Shown: in pieces, positions 26,703 to 34,730 of the stretch
Layout of the letters: every line of letters starts with the position of its first letter
How positions within the stretch are numbered: position 1 is the first letter of the stretch
Assembly: GCA_016218255.1 (NCBI GenBank)
Contig: JACREN010000018.1
Location: 1-45,128, forward strand
Direction of reading: 5' to 3'
DNA length: 45,128 bases
Origin: Candidatus Gottesmanbacteria bacterium
GTDB lineage: Bacteria > Patescibacteriota > Microgenomatia > UBA10105 > UBA927
Notes under the pieces: generated by a model
Database searches by the model: none
Seen by the model: the letters and a program-made list of their open reading frames with translations, nothing else
What the model was told of the DNA's origin: nothing
Program-made: the position numbers and the translations under genes

Positions 26703-29700
26703 TGTTCGCTTCCTCCTTATCATTCGCTATTGGTTGTTCTGCTGATTTTTGTGGCTGTGCCTGGTCATCCTGCACGGCTACTGCTGGAGATGCAGATGCA
26801 GCGGGAACGGCAGCTGCCGGCTTGACGGTAACAGCTCCGGTTGGAGCAACGTTTAATCCCAGTGCCTGTAATTCTTTGACAAGCACTTTAAACGATTCGG
26901 GAACGGTTGATTCAGGAATATCCATACCCTTGACAATCGCCTCAAATGCTTTAGCCCGACCAACCACATCATCTGATTTGATTGTCAACATCTCCTGAAG
27001 GATGTGTGCTGCCCGGTGCGCTTCTAGCGCCCAGACTTCCATCTCTCCCAACCGCTGTCCACCCATTTGCGCTTTACCGCCCAGAGGCTGTTGTGTCACT
27101 AACGAATAAGGGCCGGTTGACCGAGCATGCGTCTTATCCTCAACCATGTGAATCAGTTTCATAACATATCCAATACCCACAACGATTGGCTCTGCAAATG
27201 CCTCGCCACTGCGTCCGTCAAAAAGTGTACTCTTACCGGAAACCGGTAAATTTGCCTCTTTCAATTTTTCAACAATTTTCTGTTCTGATACTGATTCAAA
27301 AACAGGAAGAGCCACATTAAAACCAAGGTGATGTGCAGCCCAACCCAAATGCGCTTCCAAAAGCTGGCCCAAGTTCATACGGGATAATACTGATAACGGG
27401 GAAATGATAATATCAATGACTGTACCATCCGGAAGATACGGCATATCCGCCTGCGGAACAATTTTTGAAATAACTCCTTTATTTCCATGACGTCCTGCCA
27501 GTTTGTCTCCAACCACAACTTTTCTCATCTGCGCCACTTTTATAACAATTTTTCGGTTTGTACCTGGCTCCAATTCGTCACCTTTTTCTTTATCCAATAT
27601 TTTTACCTCTATAACTGTCCCTCGCTCACCATGAGGAATGCGAAGAGACGTATCCCGGACCTCCCGGGCTTTTTCACCAAAAATCGCCCGGAGAAGACGC
27701 TCTTCTGCGGTCAGCTCAGTTTCTCCTTTTGGTGCAATTTTTCCAACCAGAATATCATTCGGACCTACTTCAGCCCCAACCACAACGATACCAAACTCAT
27801 CAAGATTCCGTAGCGCTTCTTCTCCGACATTTGGAATATCGCGGGTCGTTTCTTCTGGCCCCAATTTTGTATCTACCACACTCGCCTCATATTCTTCTAT
27901 ATGGACCGAAGTTAGAACGTCATCACGAACCAATCGATCGGAGATAACAATAGCATCCTCGTATCCCAACCCATCAAAACTCATATAGGCAATAACCAGA
28001 TTTGATCCCAAAGCCAATTCCGCGCCTTCATTGGCGGGACCCTCAATTAATGTCTGACCCTTTTTAACCTTTTCACCGGTTTTTACCAGTACATGCTGGT
28101 TGTAACAGGTGGATTGGGCTGAACGCTTAAATTTTTCGAGCGAATACGTTTCCTCCTCACCGTCCTTAGATTTAAATACAATGCGTGAACCGTCAGCGTA
28201 TGTTACAGTACCTTCGTCGGAAGCTTTGATTACTCTTCCCATAGTCTGTGCAATCGCAGTTTCCATACCAGTGCCCACAATCGGGGCCTGAGGAGCTAAC
28301 AATGGTACTGCCTGACACTGCATGTGTGTACCCATAAGCGCACGGTTTGCCTCGTCGTGCGCAATAAAAGGGATAAGCGATGCAGGCGCACCAACCACTT
28401 GACGCGGTGTCACGTCAACAAATTCAACAACCGCTGCATCTGCTTCCAAAAATTCTCCTTTATACCGCACTGGAATTCGCTCTTCCATGATAAATCCATG
28501 CTCATCGACTGCAATTCCGGCGTGTGTTACATAGTGATACTGTTCATCATTCGCATCCAGATAGACTACTTCATCCGTCACATGCATACGGGCTGAATCA
28601 CCTTTTATAACTTTTTCAACCTTCTTGTATGGCGTCTCCAGAAATCCATACTCGTTTACCCGCGTATACAAAGACATATATGTCACAAGTCCAATATTTG
28701 GTCCCTCTGGACTTCTGACCGGGCATATGCGTCCGTACTGAGAAGCGTTAATATCCCGAATCGAAAATGATGCGCGCTCCCGAGAAATTCCTCCGACACC
28801 CATAACGGTAAGCCTACGCAAGTTATCAACTTCAGCCAAGGGATTCGTCTGATCTAAAATAGTTGAAAGCTGGCTGGTGCGGAAAAAATCATTAATAGAT
28901 GCAATGATAGGACGTGCATTCACTAGTTGCATTGGGGTCAAATCTTCCGCAGCCGGTCCTGCCAGACTCATTTTTTCACGAACTGATCGCTCCAGTCGAA
29001 GAAGTCCCACTCGAAATGCATTCGTCGCGACTAGTTCTCCGACGCGCCGTACCCGGCGGTTTCCCAGATGATCGATGTCATCGACATCTCCTTTGCCCAA
29101 TCCCAGATTCATAAGATACCGGATGCTTCCGATAATATCATCGCGGGTCAGCACCCAATGTGATTTTTCCATAGGAACCGAAAGTCCTAATTTTTTATTC
29201 ATCTTATACCGACCGACGCGCTCCAAGGAGTATCTACGGAAATCAAAAAACATGGTACGGAGTAGTTCTTGTGCGTTATCCAGTACGATGGGCTCTCCGG
29301 GTCGCAATTTTCGGTACAGTTCAAGCACCGCCTCTACATGATTCGTTGTCGGATCTTTCGCAAGCGTGGCTTCAATATATTTTCGCTCTGACATATCAAT
29401 GTCAGAAAACGCCTGTTTGATTTCTTCATTTGTGGAAAGTCCTATTGCACGGAGAAATGTACTTGCGACAAATTTTCTGCGCCGATCAATACGCACCATC
29501 AACACGTCATTACGGGTGATGATGAATTCTAACCAACTTCCATGCATAGGACGAATCTCTGCGCTATAGAGAGTCCGTCCGGTCGTGGTATCCACAGCTC
29601 CGGTAAAATAAATACCCGGTGAACGGACCAACTGATTAACGACGCATCGCTCAATACCGTTAATGATAAACGTGCCATTTGCTGTCATGGCAGGGATATC

Positions 29701-30033
29701 TCCCAAAAATATTTCCTGTGTTACCTGATGTCCATTTTGCTTATTTACAAGCGTTGCGGTCGTCTTCAAAGGCATATCATAGGTGAGGCCTTTTTCCAAA
29801 GCAATTGCCGGGGTGAGTCGGGGACGGCCAAAATAATAATCGCCAAAAGACAATTCCCAATTCTTACCGGTAAAATCTGCAATAGGAGAAACTTCTGCGA
29901 GAAGATCTTTTATACCGGTTTCCAAAAACCACTGATAGGATTCCCGTTGTACGAGGGTGAGATCCAACGGAGGAAGCTGTGTGTATTCTTTCCCCCAATA
30001 CAATCGATTCTGGTGGCTAGTAATTTTCGCCAT
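26695..30033 (-). CDS. rpoB: DNA-directed RNA polymerase subunit beta
   Basis: The beta subunit forms one pincer of the active-site cleft and binds rifampicin in sensitive bacteria. The 1112-aa protein is short (E. coli 1342) because it lacks the large lineage insertions. The fork region SPEGPNIGLV and the C-terminal GGQRLGEMEVWALEAH are intact, and an Ala/Pro/Gln tail of about 60 residues follows. The rifampicin pocket (residues 385-412) differs at several key positions. rplJ and rplL do not precede it: rpoB heads its own unit. Confidence 0.98.
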   Translation of the reverse strand: MAKITSHQNRLYWGKEYTQLPPLDLTLVQRESYQWFLETGIKDLLAEVSPIADFTGKNWELSFGDYYFGRPRLTPAIALEKGLTYDMPLKTTATLVNKQNGHQVTQEIFLGDIPAMTANGTFIINGIERCVVNQLVRSPGIYFTGAVDTTTGRTLYSAEIRPMHGSWLEFIITRNDVLMVRIDRRRKFVASTFLRAIGLSTNEEIKQAFSDIDMSERKYIEATLAKDPTTNHVEAVLELYRKLRPGEPIVLDNAQELLRTMFFDFRRYSLERVGRYKMNKKLGLSVPMEKSHWVLTRDDIIGSIRYLMNLGLGKGDVDDIDHLGNRRVRRVGELVATNAFRVGLLRLERSVREKMSLAGPAAEDLTPMQLVNARPIIASINDFFRTSQLSTILDQTNPLAEVDNLRRLTVMGVGGISRERASFSIRDINASQYGRICPVRSPEGPNIGLVTYMSLYTRVNEYGFLETPYKKVEKVIKGDSARMHVTDEVVYLDANDEQYHYVTHAGIAVDEHGFIMEERIPVRYKGEFLEADAAVVEFVDVTPRQVVGAPASLIPFIAHDEANRALMGTHMQCQAVPLLAPQAPIVGTGMETAIAQTMGRVIKASDEGTVTYADGSRIVFKSKDGEEETYSLEKFKRSAQSTCYNQHVLVKTGEKVKKGQTLIEGPANEGAELALGSNLVIAYMSFDGLGYEDAIVISDRLVRDDVLTSVHIEEYEASVVDTKLGPEETTRDIPNVGEEALRNLDEFGIVVVGAEVGPNDILVGKIAPKGETELTAEERLLRAIFGEKAREVRDTSLRIPHGERGTVIEVKILDKEKGDELEPGTNRKIVIKVAQMRKVVVGDKLAGRHGNKGVISKIVPQADMPYLPDGTVIDIIISPLSVLSRMNLGQLLEAHLGWAAHHLGFNVALPVFESVSEQKIVEKLKEANLPVSGKSTLFDGRSGEAFAEPIVVGIGYVMKLIHMVEDKTHARSTGPYSLVTQQPLGGKAQMGGQRLGEMEVWALEAHRAAHILQEMLTIKSDDVVGRAKAFEAIVKGMDIPESTVPESFKVLVKELQALGLNVAPTGAVTVKPAAAVPAASASPAVAVQDDQAQPQKSAEQPIANDKEEANNG

Positions 30034-30074
30034 TCAATAAAATAAATTCGGAATTATTTGTAAAAGCGAACGAC

Positions 30075-30101
30075 AAAAAGAAGCGAACAATGAACGTTCG
30101 C
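30075..30101 (-). other. Leader hairpin with T-run before rpoB
   Basis: On the minus strand GCGAAC (30101-30096) pairs with GTTCGC (30088-30083) across a 7-nt loop and is followed by TTCTTTTT (30082-30075). A second GTTCGC copy (30071-30066) followed by TTTTA could pair with the same 5' strand, giving two alternative hairpins. It lies inside the predicted rpoBC leader, about 40-70 nt before the ATG. It may act as an attenuator. Confidence 0.55.
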
Positions 30102-30128
30102 CCCTATATGGCTATGAAACTATATCAC

Positions 30129-30156
30129 AGTATATACCAATTTCACATACTGTCAA
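30129..30156 (-). promoter_or_regulatory. Predicted rpoBC promoter
   Basis: On the minus strand a perfect TTGACA (30151-30156), a 16-bp spacer, and TATACT (30129-30134). Predicted start is about 30122, with a leader of about 89 nt. A second candidate is TATTTT at 30039-30044, 5 nt before the ATG. Confidence 0.7.
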
Positions 30157-30161
30157 TAGGG

Positions 30162-30167
30162 TATAAT
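30162..30167 (+). promoter_or_regulatory. -10 element for the GNAT-like gene (predicted leaderless)
   Basis: A perfect TATAAT preceded by GGG ends 7 nt before the ATG at 30175. No Shine-Dalgarno is present. It lies back to back with the rpoBC promoter, whose -35 ends 6 bp away. Confidence 0.6.
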
Positions 30168-30174
30168 AAACACC

Positions 30175-31098
30175 ATGATACTGCGCACTAGTATTCAAAA
30201 TGCCGAAGAGATTTGGACAACAGCACTAGCAAACAATGACACCAGAGTGCCGTTTGCCACCCGCCCCTGGCACGAGCTTTGGTTTAAAACACTAGGGACA
30301 GAATGGGAACCATACCTTCTTAGTGTCGACGATACAATCGTCGCGCCGTTTGCCAGAAAAAATAATGAAATGATTTTTTCTGGAGGGATGGAAATAAGCG
30401 ATTACCTGGATATTATCGGACCCAACGAAAAGAAACAGGAGGCATGGCAGCAAATTCTTGAATACAGTAAAAATGATGGTATCACCTCATTTCATTTTCA
30501 CAATATACCTCAATCCTCACCCACAGTTGCTTTTTTTCAAAAACTCCCCAATACTGCTATTACCCGGGAAGATACCACACCAATAATACGCTTTACAGGT
30601 ACCTGGGAGGAACATATTCAATCTCTCCAGTACAAAGAACGCCATGAGCTTAGGAGAAAGCTTCGAAAGATTGAAAAAGAACATCATGGCCCAACGATCA
30701 TATCGTCAGCTGATCCAGCTCACGATATTACGATTCTTCTTGAACTTATGCAAAAAGATGAACAGAAACAAGCGTTTCTGACCCAGGACATGACGAAGTT
30801 TTTCCAAAAAATAGCAGAGGTATTTGCTCACGATATATCGCTTCTCATCCTTTATATGAACGGTCAACCTGCTGCGGCCACATTTTCGTTTACCGCCGAT
30901 CACACATATTTTCTCTACAATTCAGGCTTTAACCGGGAATGTTGTCCGAATGCCGGCTTCTACCTGAAGGCCATGAGCATAAAATACGCGCTGGAAAATG
31001 GCTTCAAAGAATATAACTTTTTACAAGGAGATGAACGGTACAAATATGACCTCGGCGGTAAAGATTTCTTTGTTTATTCGATTAGCTTAGCATTATAG
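30175..31098 (+). CDS. GNAT/FemAB-like acyltransferase (BioF2-like domain)
   Basis: This 307-aa protein has the double-GNAT look of FemAB/CelD-type N-acyltransferases. The N-terminal half has a TRPWHELWFKTLG segment and the central basic helix YKERHELRRKLRKIEKEH at about 160-177. The C-terminal half has the pattern NGQPAAATFSFTADHTYFLYNSGFN and KEYNFLQGDERYKYDLG, typical of the Acetyltransf_6 group. The substrate is unknown; relatives act on peptidoglycan precursors or surface polysaccharides, which would fit the envelope genes nearby. Its 3' end overlaps the convergent PEBP gene by 25 bp. Confidence 0.82.
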   Translation: MILRTSIQNAEEIWTTALANNDTRVPFATRPWHELWFKTLGTEWEPYLLSVDDTIVAPFARKNNEMIFSGGMEISDYLDIIGPNEKKQEAWQQILEYSKNDGITSFHFHNIPQSSPTVAFFQKLPNTAITREDTTPIIRFTGTWEEHIQSLQYKERHELRRKLRKIEKEHHGPTIISSADPAHDITILLELMQKDEQKQAFLTQDMTKFFQKIAEVFAHDISLLILYMNGQPAAATFSFTADHTYFLYNSGFNRECCPNAGFYLKAMSIKYALENGFKEYNFLQGDERYKYDLGGKDFFVYSISLAL

Positions 31099-31634
31099 CG
31101 CCCGTAAAAATGCGCTTCGCTTATCGTATGACCACGCATAGCGTCTTCAAGTTCTGACCGTTTAGCTTGACCATTCAGCCCCACAATAGAATCGAGAGCT
31201 GTCACCGTAAAAAAATATCTATGCAAACCGCTAACCGGGCACGGCCCGCTGTAGCCTGAACGGCCGAAACCATTGTATCCAGATACCGCACCTTCCGGCA
31301 TCTTTCCCTCTTCGATATACTTGGTTTCTGGCGGAATATTCCATAGGAGCCAATGGGTAAACACACCAAATGGGGCATCCGGATCGTCTATTATAAAAAC
31401 CAATGACTTAGCCTCTTTCGGCACCCATGAAATAACCATAGGCGGACTAACGTTTTTCTCCATACAAGTAAATCGATCAGGAATAGCTTCATTGTTACCA
31501 AACGCAGGACTTGAAACCACCATTGAAGGCAATTTTTTCGGTATTCTGAGGCTATCTTGAGGCGTGTACCCCATCTGGAGTACCGAAAATACGAACCCAA
31601 CTCCGAGACCCAAGAGCCCCAATAACCACTTCAT
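31074..31634 (-). CDS. PEBP family protein (YbhB/YbcL-like), membrane-anchored
   Basis: A 186-aa phosphatidylethanolamine-binding-protein family member. Residues 1-20 form a hydrophobic anchor or signal peptide. The ligand-site motif DDPDAP is at 83-88, HW at 94-95 and GLHRY at 136-140, so the anion pocket is intact. The role of bacterial PEBPs is poorly known. TATACT preceded by TGG ends 6 nt before the ATG, so the mRNA may be leaderless. The gene is convergent with the GNAT-like gene (25-bp overlap) and divergent from the VanW-like gene. Confidence 0.93.
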   Translation of the reverse strand: MKWLLGLLGLGVGFVFSVLQMGYTPQDSLRIPKKLPSMVVSSPAFGNNEAIPDRFTCMEKNVSPPMVISWVPKEAKSLVFIIDDPDAPFGVFTHWLLWNIPPETKYIEEGKMPEGAVSGYNGFGRSGYSGPCPVSGLHRYFFTVTALDSIVGLNGQAKRSELEDAMRGHTISEAHFYGRYNAKLIE

Positions 31635-31640
31635 ATTACC

Positions 31641-31646
31641 AGTATA
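31641..31646 (-). promoter_or_regulatory. Extended -10 element for the PEBP gene (predicted leaderless)
   Basis: TATACT preceded by TGG (full context TTTGG-TATACT) on the minus strand, ending 6 nt before the ATG at 31634. It shares its upstream region with the promoter of the VanW-like gene. Confidence 0.6.
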
Positions 31647-31652
31647 CCAAAT

Positions 31653-31682
31653 TTGACAAAATATCCTATAATATGCTATAAT
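31653..31682 (+). promoter_or_regulatory. Promoter of the VanW-like gene
   Basis: A perfect TTGACA (31653-31658), an 18-bp spacer, and a perfect TATAAT (31677-31682). Predicted start is about 31689, so the leader is about 35 nt and contains a hairpin with a T-run. This is the strongest -35/-10 pair in the window. Confidence 0.8.
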
Positions 31683-31693
31683 TCAATGTTATA

Positions 31694-31717
31694 GGTCTCC
31701 GAAATGGAGATCTTTTT
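31694..31717 (+). other. Leader hairpin with T-run before the VanW-like gene
   Basis: GGTCTCC (31694-31700) pairs with GGAGATC (31706-31712), one G-T pair and a 5-nt loop GAAAT, followed by TTTTT. It starts only about 5 nt after the predicted transcription start and ends 6 nt before the ATG, with no Shine-Dalgarno. It is either an attenuator or a 5' structure that controls stability or translation. Confidence 0.6.
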
Positions 31718-31723
31718 GTATCT

Positions 31724-32362
31724 ATGATATTCAGCATTTTAGTACTTACTATCGCGACCTTTACTAATCTTGCCGGCACATTTATGCCGGATAGCTCCCG
31801 CGTACTTGGCCAATCTCAGTTTTCCCTCCAGAACCGCTATGCCAATACACGGATAAACGAGGTATTTAAAGATAATATCCTCCTGACACTCGCCCGTATG
31901 GACAATACGGTCAATCATCCCCAAGCCATATCATGGGAGAATATCAATAAACCGCGGACATATACTCTGTCTCTTGCACCAGGAGAACTATTCGCATTCC
32001 ATGAGGATGTTTTAGCGGAATATAAAGGAAAACCAATTAAAACCATGAAAAGTCATTTCAATTTCAGCGACGGCTTTAAATCCAGCGGTGCTCTGTATGG
32101 CGACGGCGTCTGTCATTTGGCATCGCTTCTGTACCTCGCGGCAAAAAATGCAGGTCTCGACACCTATGCGCCCACCAATCACAATTTTGCGTCCATACCG
32201 GAATTGCCGAAAGAGTACGGCGTATCCATTTATTTTTCACCTAATCATGAAGCGGCAAACGCGCGTCAAAATCTATATATCACCAACACCAAAGAAATAC
32301 CCATCCTATTCATTTTTAAATACGACGGATCCAATCTTACCGTCAGCATTACGGAACAGTAA
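31724..32362 (+). CDS. VanW-like protein, exported
   Basis: A 212-aa protein with an N-terminal hydrophobic segment (residues 2-20), probably exported or anchored. The VanW-domain features are LAPGELFAFHEDV near residue 84, SSGALYGDGVCHLASLLYLAA at about 120-140, and the C-terminal NLYITNTKEIPILF. VanW domains are found beside vancomycin-resistance genes and widely in envelope proteins, but their activity is unknown. The stop is 2 bp from that of the convergent small membrane protein gene. Confidence 0.85.
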   Translation: MIFSILVLTIATFTNLAGTFMPDSSRVLGQSQFSLQNRYANTRINEVFKDNILLTLARMDNTVNHPQAISWENINKPRTYTLSLAPGELFAFHEDVLAEYKGKPIKTMKSHFNFSDGFKSSGALYGDGVCHLASLLYLAAKNAGLDTYAPTNHNFASIPELPKEYGVSIYFSPNHEAANARQNLYITNTKEIPILFIFKYDGSNLTVSITEQ

Positions 32363-32364
32363 TA

Positions 32365-32637
32365 TTATTGTTTGGCGCCAAGACGGTTCCACACCCAGGC
32401 GCTCCCACACCCTGCTGCATATCCGACTACCGAGGTCACGGCCACAAGTATAACCGCATTCGACATTTGGAATTCCAAAACAACAAACGGATTATCCAAA
32501 AAATGCAAGTTGTACATCCAGTCCAATAGTCCCTGTGCGTAACCCGCCGAAACCATAACCGCCCACCCTAAATGCATCGACCCAACCAACACTCCCGCTG
32601 TCAGTCCGACAGCATGTTCATTACATTTCCTCTTCAT
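32365..32637 (-). CDS. Small membrane protein, unknown function
   Basis: A 90-aa protein with three predicted hydrophobic segments (about residues 10-33, 50-66 and 62-85; the last two may be one hairpin). Key features are CNEHAVGLTAGV near the N-terminus and an aromatic LLDWMYNLHFLDNPFVV centre. I do not recognise a named family. A very strong GATAGGAGGTGA overlaps the tspO stop, so it is co-translated with tspO. Confidence 0.75.
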   Translation of the reverse strand: MKRKCNEHAVGLTAGVLVGSMHLGWAVMVSAGYAQGLLDWMYNLHFLDNPFVVLEFQMSNAVILVAVTSVVGYAAGCGSAWVWNRLGAKQ

Positions 32638-32650
32638 TATTTCTCACCTC

Positions 32651-33130
32651 CTATCGATTTAGTAGCCACAACGAATAATTGAGGTACATAGCAAAAAACA
32701 CCCACGCAAGATATGGCAACAGGAGGTATGCAGCAATCCGATCCAGTGCATAGTATTTTCGTATCGTCAAATAAATCAAGCCCCATAAAAGAATAATCGC
32801 AACCAAGGCTGCACCAAGGTCATGTCTACCAAAAAAAATGATTGGCCATACACTGTTCAACACCAGTTGGGCACCAAACCAGTAAAGCGCCTTTCGTACT
32901 TTTTGTGTATCTGATCCTTTCATTAATACGCGGTACAGGGAAATTCCCATGAAGGTATATAGCGTAATCCACACCGGACCAAAAACCCAACGAGGGGGAT
33001 AAAACGAAGGTTTGACCAGCATTTGATACCATGTTGGTATCTCCGAGACCGTAAAAAACGAACCTATAACGCCTGCACTCTGACACAAAAAAATAGAAAA
33101 AATTAATTTCCTCCATTGGACAGTTTTCAT
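32651..33130 (-). CDS. TspO/MBR family protein
   Basis: A 159-aa integral membrane protein with five hydrophobic segments. It has the TspO signature: WYQMLVKPSFYPPRWVFGPVW-type loop 1 at about residues 34-54 (key WY, KP, P-P, FGPVW), QLVLNSVWPIIFF, and the C-terminal YLAWVFFAMYLNYSLWLLN. TspO proteins bind porphyrins and are linked to stress or tetrapyrrole handling; CPR cells usually lack tetrapyrrole synthesis, so the ligand is uncertain. AAAGGAG lies before the ATG. Confidence 0.93.
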   Translation of the reverse strand: MKTVQWRKLIFSIFLCQSAGVIGSFFTVSEIPTWYQMLVKPSFYPPRWVFGPVWITLYTFMGISLYRVLMKGSDTQKVRKALYWFGAQLVLNSVWPIIFFGRHDLGAALVAIILLWGLIYLTIRKYYALDRIAAYLLLPYLAWVFFAMYLNYSLWLLNR

Positions 33131-33146
33131 GTCTCCTTTTACTGTA

Positions 33147-33479
33147 TCACAATTCTTTCTCTTGAGTTAAACCTTTAAACCGCTCAATATTTTCTTCTGT
33201 TGGCCCATACTGCCGCAGTAATAGTATCCGATCGAATTGTTCCTTCGTTAGGGATTCGTCATCGGTCAAGCCATCAATAAGCGTTTCCAAATATTCACGT
33301 TCTTCTATTGGAAGATCAAATCCATCTTTCGCAATCTGATTCCTCAGCTGCTGAACAGAATACGACGGGTCCTCTATTTCTTTAGCATCCCATCCGTACA
33401 TTCTATTGAGCTGATACAGCAAGTGAGATTGAGAATGTGTTTCGCCAATGTGGCTTGGCGGAATTGGTCGACTTTTCAT
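33147..33479 (-). CDS. Small soluble protein, unknown function
   Basis: A 110-aa acidic protein with no signal or membrane segment. It is predicted mostly helical: LYQLNRMYGW, LRNQIAKDGFDLPIEEREYLETLIDGL and LTKEQFDRILLLRQYG. I do not recognise a family. It lies 91 bp after mltG; that gap holds a TAACAA/TTGTTA palindrome and a TTTCC/GGAAA hairpin just before this ATG. It lies 16 bp before tspO, with which it is probably co-transcribed. Confidence 0.65.
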   Translation of the reverse strand: MKSRPIPPSHIGETHSQSHLLYQLNRMYGWDAKEIEDPSYSVQQLRNQIAKDGFDLPIEEREYLETLIDGLTDDESLTKEQFDRILLLRQYGPTEENIERFKGLTQEKEL

Positions 33480-33570
33480 TCGACAGTATTTCCGGCAGGA
33501 AATATATCTACTCTTTACATATCATGGCTCGTCCGCTATGTCCATGGGAAAAATTTATTTAACAATATTG

Positions 33571-34551
33571 TTACCGGAGATAATTGACGATATTTGCGGT
33601 ATGCTCTTCAAGTGTTCGGCCGTAATGAGCAACGCCTTTCGTGTCATGCAGGTAATACCAATAATCCGTTGTCTTTGCACCGAGAACTGCGTTTATCGCT
33701 GCGAGTCCAGGATTTCCTATGGGCCCTGGCGGCAATCCGGGATTTCGATAGGTATTGTATGGGGACTGAACAGATTTATCTTCCTCTGTTAACTCTTTTT
33801 TCCACCATGTTTTTTCTTTTGGCTGATACCCTAACGCGTATTGAAGCGTCGCGTCTGCCTGAAGCGGCCAATCTGCTTTCAACCGTTTTAATAAAATTCC
33901 CGCTATCACTGGACGGTCATCATCACCCCTTCCTTCCCGTTCAACGATAGACGCCAAAATTAACACATCGTCAAAAGATAATCCTATCTTCTTAGCTTCA
34001 GCACGCATCTGTGAAGTCACTTTTAAATCAAAGGTTTTTCGAAACATATCAGCGACTGCACCAGCTGTTGCGTCGCGCGGAACCCGGTAGGTATCTGGAA
34101 ACATAAATCCTTCGCGTGCAAACCGCAAAAACTGCGCCTCAGGTATATCTAGATCACGCGCAAGCTTTGTGGCTATTTCCTCAATGCGCCACCCCTCCAG
34201 AGTGGTTATCCAAAGATCTTCCATACCATGCGTCAACTGCCGGGCAATCGCACCTGCATCCATACTGCGCTTCAAGCGGAAATCCCCTGCCTGGAGCTGC
34301 CGTTCAATACCTAAAATCTTCACAAGAATAAAAAAACTTGTCGGACTGCGTATAAAATCTTTACTCGCCAAATTCGCGGCTATTACCTTAACCCCATCTC
34401 CTTTTTCTATAGTAAATGAGATAGACGCAGTATCTTCAGGATCAACAGGAGAGATTTCTTTCTGCCACCAAATAAACCCTGCGCCTGATATTAAAATCAG
34501 AACGATAAAAAATATCGTTAACCGTGAAGCAAATTGTTTATTTGATTTCAT
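33571..34551 (-). CDS. mltG: Endolytic murein transglycosylase MltG (YceG-like)
   Basis: MltG cuts nascent glycan strands and is thought to set their length, in the cytoplasmic membrane facing out. The 326-aa protein has one N-terminal membrane segment (about residues 10-28), a LysM-like region, and the catalytic motif SIVERE with the glutamate at about 204, plus the C-terminal LPPGPIGNPG signature. The ATG at 34551 overlaps the zinc-ribbon gene by 14 bp; an in-frame extension of 30 codons upstream was rejected because it lies inside that gene. It indicates an ordinary peptidoglycan wall. Confidence 0.94.
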   Translation of the reverse strand: MKSNKQFASRLTIFFIVLILISGAGFIWWQKEISPVDPEDTASISFTIEKGDGVKVIAANLASKDFIRSPTSFFILVKILGIERQLQAGDFRLKRSMDAGAIARQLTHGMEDLWITTLEGWRIEEIATKLARDLDIPEAQFLRFAREGFMFPDTYRVPRDATAGAVADMFRKTFDLKVTSQMRAEAKKIGLSFDDVLILASIVEREGRGDDDRPVIAGILLKRLKADWPLQADATLQYALGYQPKEKTWWKKELTEEDKSVQSPYNTYRNPGLPPGPIGNPGLAAINAVLGAKTTDYWYYLHDTKGVAHYGRTLEEHTANIVNYLR

Positions 34552-34729
34552 GAGATGTTGCCCGTCGATATTTTTGCGCTTCAGGATCGTACATAAATAT
34601 ACGACCACATATGCAATCCACCCTGACCAAACCGGTTCCATTTTTTCTTTCTAATGGTTTTCCGCATCCCACACACCTGCCCTGCGAAAGCAACCATGCC
34701 TGCATCGGAGAAATTATATTTTTGAACAT
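34538..34729 (-). CDS. Small zinc-ribbon protein, unknown function
   Basis: A 63-aa protein with four cysteines in a CX2C (19, 22) and CXC (39, 41) arrangement spaced 16 residues apart, predicting a zinc ribbon. The start is one base after the phosphorylase stop (TAATATG), and the end overlaps mltG by 14 bp, so it is translated in the same unit. The partner or target cannot be read from the sequence. Confidence 0.75.
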   Translation of the reverse strand: MFKNIISPMQAWLLSQGRCVGCGKPLERKNGTGLVRVDCICGRIFMYDPEAQKYRRATSHEIK

Positions 34730-34730
34730 A

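Noticed and set aside
33480..33570. Palindromes TAACAA/TTGTTA and TTTCC/GGAAA as terminators after mltG
   Set aside because: Both are weak; the first is AT-only with an interrupted T-run and the second has no T-run, so I do not call a terminator.
34552..34641. 30-residue N-terminal extension of MltG
   Set aside because: It lies inside the zinc-ribbon gene in another frame, and the membrane helix of MltG starts properly after the ATG at 34551.
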